A DNA stretch of 64,000 bases, taken from the NCBI GenBank assembly GCA_950097015.1, contig CATNEN010000011.1, positions 2,632,501 through 2,696,500 on the forward strand, written 5' to 3'. How positions within the stretch are numbered: the first letter of the stretch is position 1; every line of letters begins with the position of its first letter. The position numbers and the translations under genes were made by a program. Under the pieces are notes generated by a model. It had not been told where the DNA came from. It saw only the letters and a list, made by a program, of their open reading frames with translations, and searched no databases. Shown piece after piece: positions 1 through 12,700 of the stretch. The DNA comes from Macrostomum hystrix (taxonomy: Eukaryota; Platyhelminthes; Macrostomidae).

Positions 1-1118
1 CTAATATCCCTGAAGTTCAGACTAGTATCCCTGAAGTTCAGACTAGTATCCCTTTAGTTCAGACTAGTATCCCTGAAGTTCTGACTAGTATCCCTTTAGT
101 TCAGACTAGTATCCCTGAAGTTCAGACTAGTATCCCTGAAGTTCTGACTAGTATCCCTGAAGTTCAGACTAGTATCCCTGAAGTTCAGACTAGTATCCCT
201 GAAGTTCAGACTAGTATACCTGAAGTTCTGACTAGTATCCCTGAAGTTCTGACTAATATCCCTGAAGTTCAGACTAGTATCCCTTTAGTTCAGACTAGTA
301 TCCCTTTAGTTCAGACTAGTATCCCTTTAGTTCAGACTAGTATCCCTGAAGTTCAGACTAGTATCCCTGAAGTTCTGACTAATATCCCTGAAGTTCTGAC
401 TAGTATCCCTGAAGTTCAGACTAGTATCCCTTTAGTTCAGACTAGTATCCCTGAAGTTCAGACTAGTATCCCTTTAGTTCAGACTAGTATCCCTGAAGTT
501 CAGACTAGTATCCCTGAAGTTCTGACTAATATCCCTGAAGTTCAGACTAGTATCCCTGAAGTTCAGACTAGTATCCCTGAAGTTCAGACTAGTATCCCTT
601 TAGTTCAGACTAGTATCCCTTTAGTTCAGACTAGTATCCCTGAAGTTCAGACTAGTATCCCTGAAGTTCAGACTAATATCCCTGAAGTTCAGACTAGTAT
701 CCCTGAAGTTCAGACTAGTATCCCTTTAGTTCAGACTAGTATCCCTGAAGTTCTGACTAGTATCCCTTTAGTTCAGACTAGTATCCCTGAAGTTCAGACT
801 AGTATCCCTGAAGTTCTGACTAGTATCCCTGAAGTTCAGACTAGTATCCCTGAAGTTCAGACTAGTATCCCTGAAGTTCAGACTAGTATACCTGTAGTTC
901 TGACTAGTATCCCTGAAGTTCTGACTAATATCCCTGAAGTTCTGACTAGTATCCCTGAAGTTCAGACTAATATCCCTGAAGTTCAGACTAGTATCCCTGA
1001 AGTTCAGACTAGTATACCTGAAGTTCTGACTAGTATCCCTGAAGTTCAGACTAGTATCCCTGAAGTTCAGACTAGTATCCCTTTAGTTCAGACTAGTATC
1101 CCTGAAGTTCAGACTAGT
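1..1118. repeat. 21-bp minisatellite array, truncated by the window edge
   Basis: About 53 tandem copies of a 21-bp unit containing ACTAGTATCCCT followed by GAAGTTCAG or TTAGTTCAG. Variants at three positions (GAA/TTA, CAG/CTG, TAGT/TAAT) recur in runs, which indicates higher-order duplication. The array starts before the window and ends just upstream of the first coding exon of the sulfotransferase-like gene, so it lies in that gene's 5' flank or in an upstream intron. Confidence 0.97.
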
Positions 1119-1225
1119 TTTTACCTTTTCCGTTTCTCTATATTATTGTATATTGTATTTTCTTACTTAAAATTTCAATTGAATTGTTTTATTTCAGCCG
1201 AACAGCTATTGCAAACTGTTTTACA

Positions 1226-4106
1226 ATGCCACGCAAAACTCATGATCTCATTGTGATTGGTGCAGGCGCAATGCGCACAGGTACCGTAACACAAAAGGCT
1301 GCCCTTGAAATACTGCTAGGTCAGCCGTGCTATCACATGGGCGAGGTGATGAAGAATGCTAGGTGAGTGCTTCGATTTTGGTAGCTGATATTTCTACTGT
1401 AAGTAGCGTGTTTAGCAAGTGCGCAAAGTTTTCACGAATTTTCCCCATCTCAGGCGCCACATTCCTCTGTGGATTGAAGCGACAGAGAATGGCCTCACCA
1501 AAACCCTAGCCGATGAGATTCTACAAGGCTATGGCGCCTGCACTGATTATCCCACTTCCGCCTTCTACAAGGAGCTGATGCTGCACTATCCAAATGCCAA
1601 GGTAACTAACGCCAAGCTGCCTTTAGCTAGAGAGACAGATAGTAGAGAATTAAATAAACTGAGAAATTAGTGAACTCTTGAGGTTAGGATAAAGGTGGGG
1701 AAAATATTAGGAGAAACGACAATATTCGCGAGAAATAGGATAGAGAATTGTCAGAGAAAGGGTGAGATTTGTGACTGAAATGGTGAGATTTGTGACTGAA
1801 ATGGTGAGGGTTGTGACTGAAATGGTGAGATTTGTGACTGAAATGGTGAGATTTGTGACTGAAATGGTGAGAGTTGTGACTGAAATGGTGAGATTTGTGG
1901 CTGAAATGGTGAGATTTGTGACTGAAATGGTGAGATTTGTGACTGAAATGGTGAGAGTTGTGACTGAAATGGTGAGATTTGTGACTGAAATGGTGAGGGT
2001 TGTGACTGAAATGGTGAGATTTGTGACTGAAATGGTGAGATTTGTGACTGAAATGGTGAGAGTTGTGACTGAAATGGTGAGATTTGTGACTGAAATGGTG
2101 AGATTTGTGACTGAAATGGTGAGATTTGTGACTGAAATGGTGAGAGTTGTGACTGAAATGGTGAGATTTGTGACTGAAATGGTGAGATTTGTGACTGAAA
2201 TGGTGAGAGTTGTGACTGAAATGGTGAGATTTGTGACTGAAATGGTGAGATTTGTGACTGAAATGGTGAGATTTGTGACTGAAATGGTGAGAGTTGTGAC
2301 TGAAATGGTGAGATTTGTGACTGAAATGGTGAGGGTTGTGACTGAAATGGTGAGATTTGTGACTGAAATGGTGAGATTTGTGACTGAAATGGTGAGAGTT
2401 GTGACTGAAATGGTGAGATTTGTGACTGAAATGGTGAGATTTGTGACTGAAATGGTGAGATTTGTGACTGAAATGGTGAGAGTTGTGACTGAAATGGTGA
2501 GAGTTGTGACTGAAATGGTGAGATTTGTGACTGAAATGGTGAGAGTTGTGACTGAAAGGGTGAGAGTTGTGACTGAAATGGTGAGAGTTGTGACTGAAAG
2601 GGTGAGGGTTGTGACTGAAATGGTGAGATTTGTGACTGAAATGGTGAGAGTTGTGACTGAAATGGTGAGATTTGTGACTGAAATGGTGAGATTTGTGACT
2701 GAAATGGTGAGAGTTGTGACTGAAATGGTGAGATTTGTGACTGAAAGGGTGAGAGTTGTGACTGAAATAGTGAGAGTTGTGACTGAAAGGGTGAGAGTTG
2801 TGACTGAAATGGTGAGAGTTGTGACTGAAAGGGTGAGAGTTGTGACTGAAATGATGAGAGTTGTGACTGAAATGATGAGAGTTGTGACTGAAATGGTGAG
2901 AGTTGTGACTGAAATGATGAGAGTTGTGACTGAAATGATGAGAGTTGTGACTGAAATGGTGAGATTTGTGACTGAAATGATGAGAGTTGTGACTGAAATG
3001 GTGAGATTTGTGACTGAAATGGTGAGAGTTGTGACTGATAGGGTGAGAGTTGTCACTGAAAGGGTGAGAGTTGTGACTGAAATGGTGAGATTTGTGACTG
3101 AAATGGTGAGAGTTGTGACTGAAAGGGTGAGAGTTGTGACTGAAATGGTGAGATTTGTGACTGAAATGGTGAGAGTTGTGACTGAAATGGTGAGAGTTGT
3201 GACTGAAATGATGAGAGTTGTGACTGAAATGGTGAGAGTTGTGACTGAAATGGTGAGAGTTGTGACTGAAATGGTGAGAGTTGTGACTGAAATGGTGAGA
3301 GTTGTGACTGATAGGGTGAGAGTTGTCACTGAAAGGGTGAGAGTTGTGACTGAAATGGTGAGAGTTGTGACTGAAAGGGTGAGGGTTGTGACTGAAAGGG
3401 TGAGGGTTGTGACTGTAATTGTGAGGGTTGTGACTAAAATGGTGAGAGTTGTGACTGAAATGGCGAGAGTTGTGACTGAAATAGTGAGAGTTGTGACTGA
3501 TAGGGTGAGGGTTGTGACTGAAATAGTGAGAGTTGTGACTGAAATGTTGAGAGCTGTGTTAGAATTGTTAGACGTGAAGAAAAAAAGGCTAAGCTATCTG
3601 AGGCACAGATATTGAAATAATTTATTTCTAAATTTTAGGTAATCCTAAGCGTGCGCGATCCAAACACCTGGATAGAGAGTGTCCAGGGCAGCATATTGAA
3701 GATGTTTCACGCTATGGAGTCGACGCCGAAGCTCCTACTGTGGCTGCTGGGCATTCACCAGAGTGCCCGAATGGTTCGCGGCGTTCTGAGCCGCGAATTT
3801 GGCGCGGATTTCGACCTAGCGGACACTGAGTCCATGAAGAAGCTGTTCGCGGCTCGCAACGACGCTGTCAGGCGAGCCGTGCCACCGGAGAGACTGCTGG
3901 AGTTCAGAGTGTCGCAGGGCTGGGGTCCATTGTGCGAATTTCTCCAACTGCCAGTGCCCAGTGCGCCGTTTCCCAGGCTCAACGATCGGGAGCATGTTGA
4001 ACGCGTGCTGAAGGCTGTCACCTTGGCTGGGTACCTTGGCAACGCCGTGATCACTGGCAGTTGCATCGCCCTAGCGGTTTGGCTTGGAAATAAGTTTCTA
4101 GCTTAA
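1226..4106 (+). CDS. Sulfotransferase-family protein (Sulfotransfer_4-like), 3 coding exons
   Basis: Probable PAPS-dependent sulfotransferase of the compact P-loop type, 250 aa. Coding exons are 1226-1362, 1454-1601 and 3639-4106; donors GTGAGT and GTAACT and acceptors CTCAG and TTTAG keep one frame. The 5'-phosphosulfate loop is GAMRTGT (residues 14-20), where the family usually has G-F-G-R-T-G-T. The next conserved blocks are PCYHMGEV, HIPLW, the DYP..AFYKEL segment and SVRDPNTW (residues 99-106), which matches the 3'-phosphate-binding strand and helix. A hydrophobic stretch at about residues 225-245 near the C terminus looks like a tail anchor, as expected for a membrane-bound family member. 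The start is the first ATG after a good acceptor (TTTATTTCAG), so a 5' non-coding exon is likely. Intron 2 carries a 1.8-kb minisatellite. Substrate unknown; activity is inferred from the family. Confidence 0.82.
1757..3555. repeat. 21-bp minisatellite inside sulfotransferase intron 2
   Basis: About 85 copies of a 21-bp unit of the form ATGGTGAGA followed by TTTGTGACTGAA or GTTGTGACTGAA. Because 21 is a multiple of three and the unit lacks stops in one frame on each strand, the array gives spurious open frames of 617 codons (plus) and 540 codons (minus). The left half is dominated by TTTGTG variants, the right half by GTTGTG, AGGGTG and ATGATG variants, so the array has expanded in blocks. 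Confidence 0.96.
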
Positions 4107-4530
4107 GAAGAACATGTCCTGTCGTTAATGACTCAAACTGAATAGCCTCTTCAGCGAATGGCAACAAGAATCTTTGAAAGTTGTTTCATCTTAAAGAGCG
4201 GAAAAAATATCGGTCATTCGGTTTGGGAGTATCGTGAAAGTCTTTGTACTGTTAATGAATCTAACAAAGTAACCACATTATAATTTATGGTTCCATCGCG
4301 TGTTGTTAATTAATTTTCCCATTTTCATCAATTATTCAAAGTTGCACATCTTTCGATTATATTAGGATATATTTTCATAGAATGTTTTTTCAGCTTAATC
4401 TGACGATTGTATAAAAACTGTTTACGAAAAGTTATTTTTTCTACTAGTGTACTTTTAGCTCTCTATTGTTTTTATAGCTGTACTCATTTATTTCCGATAC
4501 AGATTATGAAAATAAATTATTTAATAGATT
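4107..4530. other. Intergenic AT-rich stretch
   Basis: 3' flank of the sulfotransferase-like gene. An AATAAA hexamer at about 4510 is a candidate polyadenylation signal. No other gene or repeat recognised. Confidence 0.5.
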
Positions 4531-4531
4531 T

Positions 4532-4690
4532 CTCTATAGAGTTTTTTTAATAAATAAATTCAAATCAACAAAAACTATTAATCAAGAGTTCTATTTACTC
4601 GCTATATTTTTAGTGCAGTGGTAAAAATTACTTTTAAGCCCCCATCGTCGAAGCATGTGATAATTTTGCACTATTACTCGTATGCTGCCA
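4532..4690 (+). repeat. Dispersed repeat, copy 1 (mate at 27058-27222)
   Basis: About 160 bp, starting TTTCTCTATAGAG and ending CATTACTCGTATGCTGC-like sequence, that recurs at 27058-27222 in the same orientation with roughly 90% identity by eye. It includes an ATTTTTAGTGCAG pyrimidine/AG string that could act as a splice acceptor. It abuts the first recognisable exon of the next gene. Family unknown; possibly the 3' part of a SINE, since the second copy follows a tRNA-like segment. Confidence 0.75.
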
Positions 4691-5611
4691 CCGTCACCGC
4701 TGTCGCCTTCGAAGACGCCGGCTACGATTATGCTGACGGCTACGGCTACGGCCAGACAGACGGCGGACTGATCCGAACCTCGGCGTTTCTTAACCCGGCC
4801 GCGGCGGGCAAACCGCTGCCCATCAGCCGAGAGACCACCGCGCGCGAACTGGCCCGCCGTGCCCACATGCTGGGCCTGAATCCGTCTCACTATGGCGTTG
4901 CTATGGAAAATTATGAGGACGAAATGGCGCCAGCTGAGCTAGTTGCTAGGCATCCAGGTGTGGTGCCGCCGGGGTTCGGACGACCCACCAATGGCAAGGT
5001 CAATGGGGTCAATGGGATCGGTGGTGTTTGCAGAGCAGGGTTTTGGGGTGAGCATTTCTATATTTTGAGCTTGAATACAAATGACGTATAACTGTCAACA
5101 ACTGTCTTTCCGATAATTTAATATTATCAGGTCACATGACATTGTTTCTAAAAATAGCATGTGCAATGATGACTCACTCATAAAAAAAGATTAACAGCTA
5201 TGACTTCGATTTCCCTGAACTATTACTTTAAGTAGCTCGTTGAGCATGCTGTATGATACACTCTACAAACCCTGTACAGATTTCATAAGGCCGTCAGCCG
5301 AGAAAAATATGCAATGTAAATACAACGCAAAAATTTTGCTATGGCCAGTGGACTTGCGAAACATGTGTGCTGTGAAAATATGTTTACTACTGCAATCCTT
5401 GAAGGTTGCTAAGCTCGTCTTATGAAGTTATCTTCTACTTAGCTCTAATCAAATTCCTCATCAATTGCTTCCCAGGACCCCCATATTTCATCCGGGACTG
5501 GTGAAGGATTCGCCGACTTCGCGACAGGACGCCATGCTACAGCTGTCAACAATTCGTCAGGGCCTGCTAGACAAACAGAAAGAGATTGAAACATCATTGT
5601 CAGTCAGTTAA
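4690..5611 (+). CDS. Unrecognised protein-coding gene, at least two exons (model incomplete)
   Basis: A GC-rich open frame at about 4690-5048 has clear coding character, for example SRETTARELARRAHML and PSHYGVAMENYEDEM, preceded by a Tyr/Gly/Asp-rich stretch. It ends at a strong donor (GGGGTGAGC, about 5048). A second exon follows acceptor CTTCCCAG at 5479 and is well coded in the frame HPGLVKDSPTSRQDAML...LLDKQKEIETSLSVS, ending TAA at about 5609-5611. An AATAAA lies about 40 bp further on. The phases of the visible donor (1) and that frame (2) do not match, so an intermediate exon or another donor is probably missing from this model. The true start is unknown because the 5' part runs into a dispersed repeat. 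No family recognised. Confidence 0.5.
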
Positions 5612-5951
5612 TTTTTAAATAGCATATTTTATATAGCAAACTTTGGTAATAAAAGTCTGCTACTAAAATATCTGCAGGCAGTATAATTAGGTATTTCCCA
5701 CTTTTAAACAGTGTGAAATTCGTTTTCTAAGTTTTTTTAATCAATTTATCGTCATGAACATTCCACTATTTGATTTTACGTGCAGTGCTTCTGTTAAAAA
5801 TGTTTAAATAAATTTTATGTAAATTTTAAGCGACGGCACTAAATATAATTTGGAGTTTGCTAGTCGTCTGTCCTAGTAAAATAACTACATTAAAACGCAA
5901 AAATTTTCAAAGAAAATCATGCAACTATCTTTATAGTGTGCGCGCTTTAAT

Positions 5952-6344
5952 CATGGATGAATGAATAGAATGGATTGCTATTCTGGCTCTGGCTATTTTC
6001 GTTTTTGACTCTTTTGCATCCGGTTCCCCTCGTGCTTTTTCATTGGTTGATGATTGCCATAGACAATTTTCGGCCTTCGCGCTACTGTGCTGCACTAGAA
6101 TGTCTATCCAAGGACTTCTATATAATAGCATAGATGCTATTATATAGAAGTCCTTGGTCTATCTCTGCAAGTAACCGACATTCTCAGTTCTTTGCGCTTG
6201 TGCATCGAAAGAAAGGGGCGAAGACCTAAAATTGTCTATGGCAATCATCAACCAATGAAAAGGCACGGGGGAACCGGATGCAAAAGAGTCAAAAACGAAA
6301 ATAGCCAGAGCCAGAATAGCAATCCATTCTATTCATTCATCCAT
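5952..6344. repeat. Foldback (long inverted-repeat) element
   Basis: Two inverted arms of about 135 bp (about 5952-6092 and 6212-6344) are nearly identical as reverse complements. Between them sits a perfect hairpin at 6112-6161 with 24-bp arms and a 2-nt loop. Short open frames on the two strands of the arms are mirror images of each other and are not genes. Most likely a foldback or MITE-type DNA transposon relic. It lies just downstream of the SLC1 gene's last exon. Confidence 0.85.
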
Positions 6345-6736
6345 GGCTTTAATGCTCCTCTTGTAGGTAGAAATTGTAGGTAGAGTGTTGCGCAAATATA
6401 TGCTACCTTGTTGACTTCAATTTTTGGTGCCGTCAAGTTTGGGTTATATAATACGTTAATACGTTATAGGTAATTAGTTTTTTTCTTGAAAATTGAAGGG
6501 AACTATTTATAATTGTCATTATGTCATTAAGAATATTCACGACTAGTAGGAAAAAGTGTCGAGAACGCTTTGTGCTCGAGCATTATGTGTATTTCACAGA
6601 GAATTAAAAGAAAGCGACAAATATACGTATTAAAAACTACAGACATTTTCGCAAAAAACCACAGTGTCATCTCCTTTTTGGTGACCTTCTTTTTGGTGAT
6701 CTCATAAAGAAAAAAGACTATATTTTCTTGGTGTCT
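6345..6736. other. Intergenic / SLC1 3' flank
   Basis: AT-rich, with no open frame or repeat of note. It presumably contains the 3' UTR of the minus-strand SLC1 gene. Confidence 0.4.
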
Positions 6737-9700
6737 CTAAATGTCATTTTCACGCGGTGATTGACCAGCCGGATCTGAAAAGGTAATAGCAGGGGTTACA
6801 GGAAAGCATCGGGATCATTTAATTTATGTATTCATCAGAAAAGTAAATAACTCGCGCTTCTAAAAATTAAAGGTTTCAGACAAATAGTTAGATGAGACAG
6901 ATGTATAGTTTGATCATAAAAAAGATCCAAAGACTACACGATTTGCAAAAAGCTGTTAACTAATACTCTTATTTAAAAGTATTCTTTTTTGTTAACTTAC
7001 CTTCGTCAATTTCTTTTAACTCCTCAGCCATCCCGCTGTTGGGCATGTCCGAGGGGCCCTCTTCTTCAAATTTGCAAATGTGCTGCAGAATCGCTGCACA
7101 AAATGCATTGCCCATGACATTGACGACTGTGCCGAATCTATCTCTGCAATTTTGGGGGTCATAATTTGTGTAGACACGGTATTATTTACTCGTAAGTCAG
7201 CTTTTGAGGTACGCGATTGTAGTGACCGCTAATTGTTACTATCACTGCAAGACAGATACCTAACAGTTAGACAGAGACTTAATCCATTCAGATTCGCTGA
7301 GATCCACGAGTTAGACAATAAATGCTACATTGCATAGATTGTCTATGCGTTAGAGCTAGGGTACTTAGGGGTACTACGATAAGGAGGAACTTCATCTAAT
7401 GAGACGTGGATCCGGGCTCTTCGCAGCAGGTCACAATCCAAGGAAAGAATTAATGTTCTGGCCACGGTATTGTTGATATATTCGCACAGGGTCACAAGGT
7501 GCTAAGATCTTGAAGGTTATAAGCGAAAACAAATGCAATATAAAGTCAGTTGGAAGTGTTGTTGTCACTGCAGCTAAAAAGAGAAAGGATACTGTAACTG
7601 GTACTATACAGGATTTCACTCCTTTTCGCTTCATTTCTTCTAAACATAGAATACGAACGATCCTTAAACACCAGTTTTCTACTAGGCAAAACTGTAGAAA
7701 GCGACTCAAGTAATTAGAGTTCCCTTTCAGGAAAATCATAATGAAACTATTCTCGGTCCAGGTCAAACACTGACGTTTACATACAACGGTTGGTCGTCTC
7801 TGGTTAGCGTGCATTGTCTGAAGAGCGGCTTCTATCTGACGTTTCAGTTCAAAACAAAAGGTGGGGCGGATGATGCTCGTGCTGTCTTAATGACTTCACT
7901 GGCTGGTCAAACTTTATTAGGTAATATTCTTAGCTTATTATTTAATATTACAGCGTTGAAGCACAGGAAGCTCCGTCTGCCTTTCTACCAGCTACTTACG
8001 TAGAAAGTTTAATTAAAGAGAAATGCGACTCTCACATTATCCAGTCAACTGGCATAGACCAATCCCAAATAGCCAAAACGACCTGAGCCGGCAAGCCGAA
8101 AGCAGGGCCCACAATTCCTATTGTATATTTAACTCCACGAGGTACGCCAGGCGTGCTAACAGAAGCAATCATTGCTAGAAAGCTGCGGATTGATATAGCG
8201 ATATTTTTCTGGGCTGAACTGAGTAAGATATGAGTCTTTTTAAACAATGTTTGCATTGATATTTTCACTTCAGTCTAACAGGTGGTAATCCAGTCTAACA
8301 GGTGACACAGTACTTCTCACCTGGCGGTTATTATCTGAACAGGGGTAAGTCTGATGTCAAAAACCTGCGCCGTGAAAACACCAACCGCAGCAATGTACAT
8401 CGCAGCTGCGTTCATGTTTAGTATTCTACCAATTGGCAGCACAATTCTAGTGATTCTCTTATCAATGCCCAGGTTGTCCTCCGTGCAATGGAAAGTGATC
8501 GGCAGGGTGATAGCTGAGGATGAGGTGCCAAAAGCCGTCACACAAGCCTGGAAGGTGCCCAGAAAAATTTTGATCGGACTCCTCTTAACCAGAACCAGGT
8601 AGGACAATGCCTGAAGGCAGGTTTGCAATACAAAGCCAGTTAGCACAATCAGTAAGAAGTAGCCAAGTTCTTGAAATATCTCTTTAGCATTTGGTTTCTT
8701 GCTCAATTCCACAACTTTCAATGTAGAATACATCAGTAACGAGAACACCCCAACCGGTGTGTACCTTAGTTTAGTGAGGTGAGAGGTTAGATCAAAGTTT
8801 AAATGTCAACCATTGAATACGTTGCATTAAAATAAAAGAAGTTTGAAACGATTTTGCCACGGCTCATACGCTTGCGTCAGTTGTGGTTTGGGTTGGTTTT
8901 GTATCAGTTCGAGATTGGGTCAGTTAGAGATTGGGTCAGTTAGAGATTGGGTCAGTTAGAGAATGAGTCAGTTAGAGATTAGGTCAGTTAGAGATTGGGT
9001 CAGTTAGAGATTGGGTCAGTAAGAGATTAGGTCAGTAAGAGATTGGGTCAGTTAGAGAATGGGTCAGGTAAAGATTGGGTCAGGTAAAGATTGGGTCAGT
9101 TAGAGATTGGGTCAGTAAGAGATTAGGTTAGTTAGAGATTGGGTCAGTTAGAGATTGGGTCAGTTAGAGAATGGGTCAGTTAGAGATTGGGTCAGTTAGA
9201 GATTGGGTCAGTTAGAGAATGGGTCAGTTAAAGATTGGGTCAGTTAGAGATTGGGTCAGTTAGAGATTGGGTCAGTTAGAGAATGGGTCAGTTAAAGATT
9301 AGGTCAGGTAAAGATTAGGTCAGTTAGAGATTGGGTCAGTTAGAGATTGGGTCAGTTGGAGATTGGGTCAGTTAGAGATTGGGTCAGTTAGAGATTGGGT
9401 CAGTTAGAGATTGGGTCAGTAAGAGATTGGGTCAGTTAGAGATTGGGTCAGTTAGAGATTGGGTCAGTTGGAGATTGGGTCAGTTAGAGATTGGGTCAGT
9501 TAGAGATTGGGTCAGTTAGAGATTGGGTCAGTAAGAGATTGGGTCAGTTAGAGATTGGGTCAGTTAGAGAATGGGTCAGTTAGAGAATGGGTCAGTTAGA
9601 GATTGGGTCAGTTAGAGATTGGGTCAGTTAGAGATTGGGTCAGTTAGAGATTGGGTCAGTTAGAGATGGGGTCAGTTAGAGAATTGGGTCAGTTAGAGAA

Positions 9701-12700
9701 TGGGTCAGTTAGAGATTGGGTCAGTAAGAGATTGGGTCAGTTAGAGATTGGGTCAGTTAGAGATTGGGTCAGTTAGAGAATTGGGTCAGTTAGAGAATGG
9801 GTCAGGTAAAGATTGGGTCAGGTAAAGATTGGGTCAGTTAGTGAATGGGTCAGTTAGAGATTGGGTCAGTTAGAGATTGGGTCAGTTAGAGATTGGGTCA
9901 GTTAGAGAATTGGGTCAGTTAGAGAATGGGTCAGTTAAAGATTAGGTCAGTTAGAGATTGGGTCAGTTAGAGAATAGGTCAGTTAGAGATTGGGTCAGTT
10001 AGAGATTGGGTCACTTAGAGATTGGGTCAGTTAGAGAATGAGTCAGTTAGAGATTGGGTCAGTTAGAGAATTGGGTCAGTTAGAGAATGGGTCAGTTAAA
10101 GATTAGGTCAGTTAAAGATTAGGTCAGTTAGAGATTGGGTCAGTTAGAGATTGGGTCAGTTGGAGATTGGGTCAGTTAGAGATTGGGTCAGTTAGAGATT
10201 GGGTCAGTTAGAGATTGGGTCAGTAAGAGATTGGGTCAGTTAGAGATTGGGTCAGTTAGAGAATGGGTCAGTTAGAGAATGGGTCAGTTAGAGATTGGGT
10301 CAGTTTAAGATTGGGTCAGTTAGAGATTGGGTCAGTTAGAGATTGGGTCAGTTAGAGATGGGGTCAGTTAGAGAATTGGGTCAGTTAGAGAATGGGTCAG
10401 TTAGAGATTGGGTCAGTAAGAGATTGGGTAAATTAGAGAATTTGGTCAGTTAGAGAATGGGTCAGTTAGAGATTGGGTCAGTTAGAGATTGGGTCAGTTA
10501 GAGATTGGGTCAGTTAGAGATTGGGTCAGTTAGAGAATTGGGTCAGTTAGAGAATGGGTCAGTTAAAGATTAGGTCAGTTAGAGATTGGGTCAGTTAGAG
10601 AATAGGTCAGTTAGAGATTGGGTCAGTTAGAGATTGGGTCACTTAGAGATTGGGTCAGTTAGAGAATGAGTCAGTTAGAGATTGGGTCAGTTAGAGAATT
10701 GGGTCAGTTAGAGAATGGGTCAGTTAAAGATTAGGTCAGTTAAAGATTAGGTCAGTTAGAGATTGGGTCAGTTAGAGAATGGGTCAGTTAGAGATTGGGT
10801 CAGTTAGAGATTGGGTCAGTTAGAGATTGGGTCAGTTAGAGAATGAGTCAGTTAGAGATTGGGTCAGTTAGAGATTGGGTCAGTTAGAGATTGGGTCAGT
10901 AAGAGATTAGGTCAGTAAGAGATTGGGTCAGTTAGAGAATGGGTCAGGTAAAGATTGGGTCAGGTAAAGATTGGGTCAGTTAGAGATTGGGTCAGTAAGA
11001 GATTAGGTTAGTTAGAGATTGGGTCAGTTAGAGATTGGGTCAGTTAGAGAATGGGTCAGTTAGAGATTGGGTCAGTTAGAGATTGGGTCAGTTAGAGATT
11101 GGGTCAGTTAGAGAATGGGTCAGTTAAAGATTAGGTCAGGTAAAGATTAGGTCAGTTAGAGATTGGGTCAGTTAGAGATTGGGTCAGTTGGAGATTGGGT
11201 CAGTTAGAGATTGGGTCAGTTAGAGATTGGGTCAGTTAGAGATTGGGTCAGTAAGAGATTGGGTCAGTTAGAGATTGGGTCAGTTAGAGAATGGGTCAGT
11301 TAGAGAATGGGTCAGTTAGAGATTGGGTCAGTTTAAGATTGGGTCAGTTAGAGATTGGGTCAGTTAGAGATTGGGTCAGTTAGAGATGGGGTCAGTTAGA
11401 GAATTGGGTCAGTTAGAGAATGGGTCAGTTAGAGATTGGGTCAGTAAGAGATTGGGTCAGTTAGAGATTGGGTCAGTTAGAGATTGGGTCAGTTAGAGAA
11501 TTGGGTCAGTTAGAGAATAGGTCAGTTAAAGATTAGGTCAGTTAGAGATTGGGTCAGTTAGTGAATGGGTCAGTTAGAGATTGGGTCAGTTAGAGATTGG
11601 GTCAGTTAGAGAATGAGTCAGTTAGAGATTGGGTCAATTAGAGATTGGGTCAGTTAGAGATTGGGTCAGTTAGAGATTGGGTCAGTTAGAGATTGGGTCA
11701 GTTAGAGATTGGGTCAGTTAGAGATTAGGTCAGTTAGAGATGGGGTCAGTTAGAGAATTGGGTCAGTTAGAGAATGGGTCAGTTAGAGATTGGGTCAGTA
11801 AGAGATTGGGTCAGTTAGAGATTGGGTCAGTTAGAGATTGGGTCAGTTAGAGAATTGGGTCAGTTAGAGAATCGGTCAGTTAAAGATTAGGTCAGTTAGA
11901 GATTGGGTCAGTTAGTGAATGGGTCAGTTAGAGATTGGGTCAGTAAGAGATTAGGTCAATAAGAGATTGGGTCAGTTAGAGAATGGGTCAGGTAAAGATT
12001 GGGTCAGGTAAAGATTGGGTCAGGTAAAGATTGGGTCAGTTAGAGATTGGGTCAGTAAGAGATTAGGTTAGTTAGAGATTGGGTCAGTTAGAGATTGGGT
12101 CAGTTAGAGAATGGGTCAGTTAGAGATTGGGTCAGTTAGAGATTGGGTCAGTTAGAGATTGGGTCAGTTAGAGAATGGGTCAGTTAAAGATTAGGTCAGG
12201 TAAAGATTGGGTCAGTTAGAGATTGGGTCAGTTAGAGATTGGGTCAGTTGGAGATTGGGTCAGTTAGAGATTGGGTCAGTTAGAGATTGGGTCAGTTAGA
12301 GATTGGGTCAGTAAGAGATTGGGTCAGTTAGAGATGGGGTCAGTTAGAGAATGGGTCAGTTAGAGAATGGGTCAGTTAGAGATTGGGTCAGTTAGAGATT
12401 GGGTCAGTTAGAGATTGGGTCAGTTAGAGATTGGGTCAGTTATAGATTGGGTCAGTTAGAGATGGGGTCAGTTAGAGAATGGGTCAGTTAGAGATTTAGT
12501 CAGTTAGAGTTTGGGTCAGTTAGAGATTGGGTCAGTTAGAGATTGGGTCAGTTAGAGAATTGGGTCAGTTAGAGAATGGGTCAGTTAAAGATTAGGTCAG
12601 TTAAAGATTAGGTCAGTTAGAGATTGGGTCAGTTAGAGAATGGGTCAGTTAGAGATTGGGTCAGTTAGAGATTGGGTCAGTTAAAAATGAGTCAGTTAGA

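Noticed and set aside
1707-3615. Open frames of 540 and 617 codons on opposite strands encoding seven-residue repeats
   Set aside because: Both come from a 21-bp minisatellite, whose length is a multiple of three and whose unit lacks stops in one frame per strand. It lies in an intron of the sulfotransferase-like gene.
5931-6383. Two short frames on opposite strands with similar peptides
   Set aside because: They are mirror images produced by the inverted arms of the foldback element.
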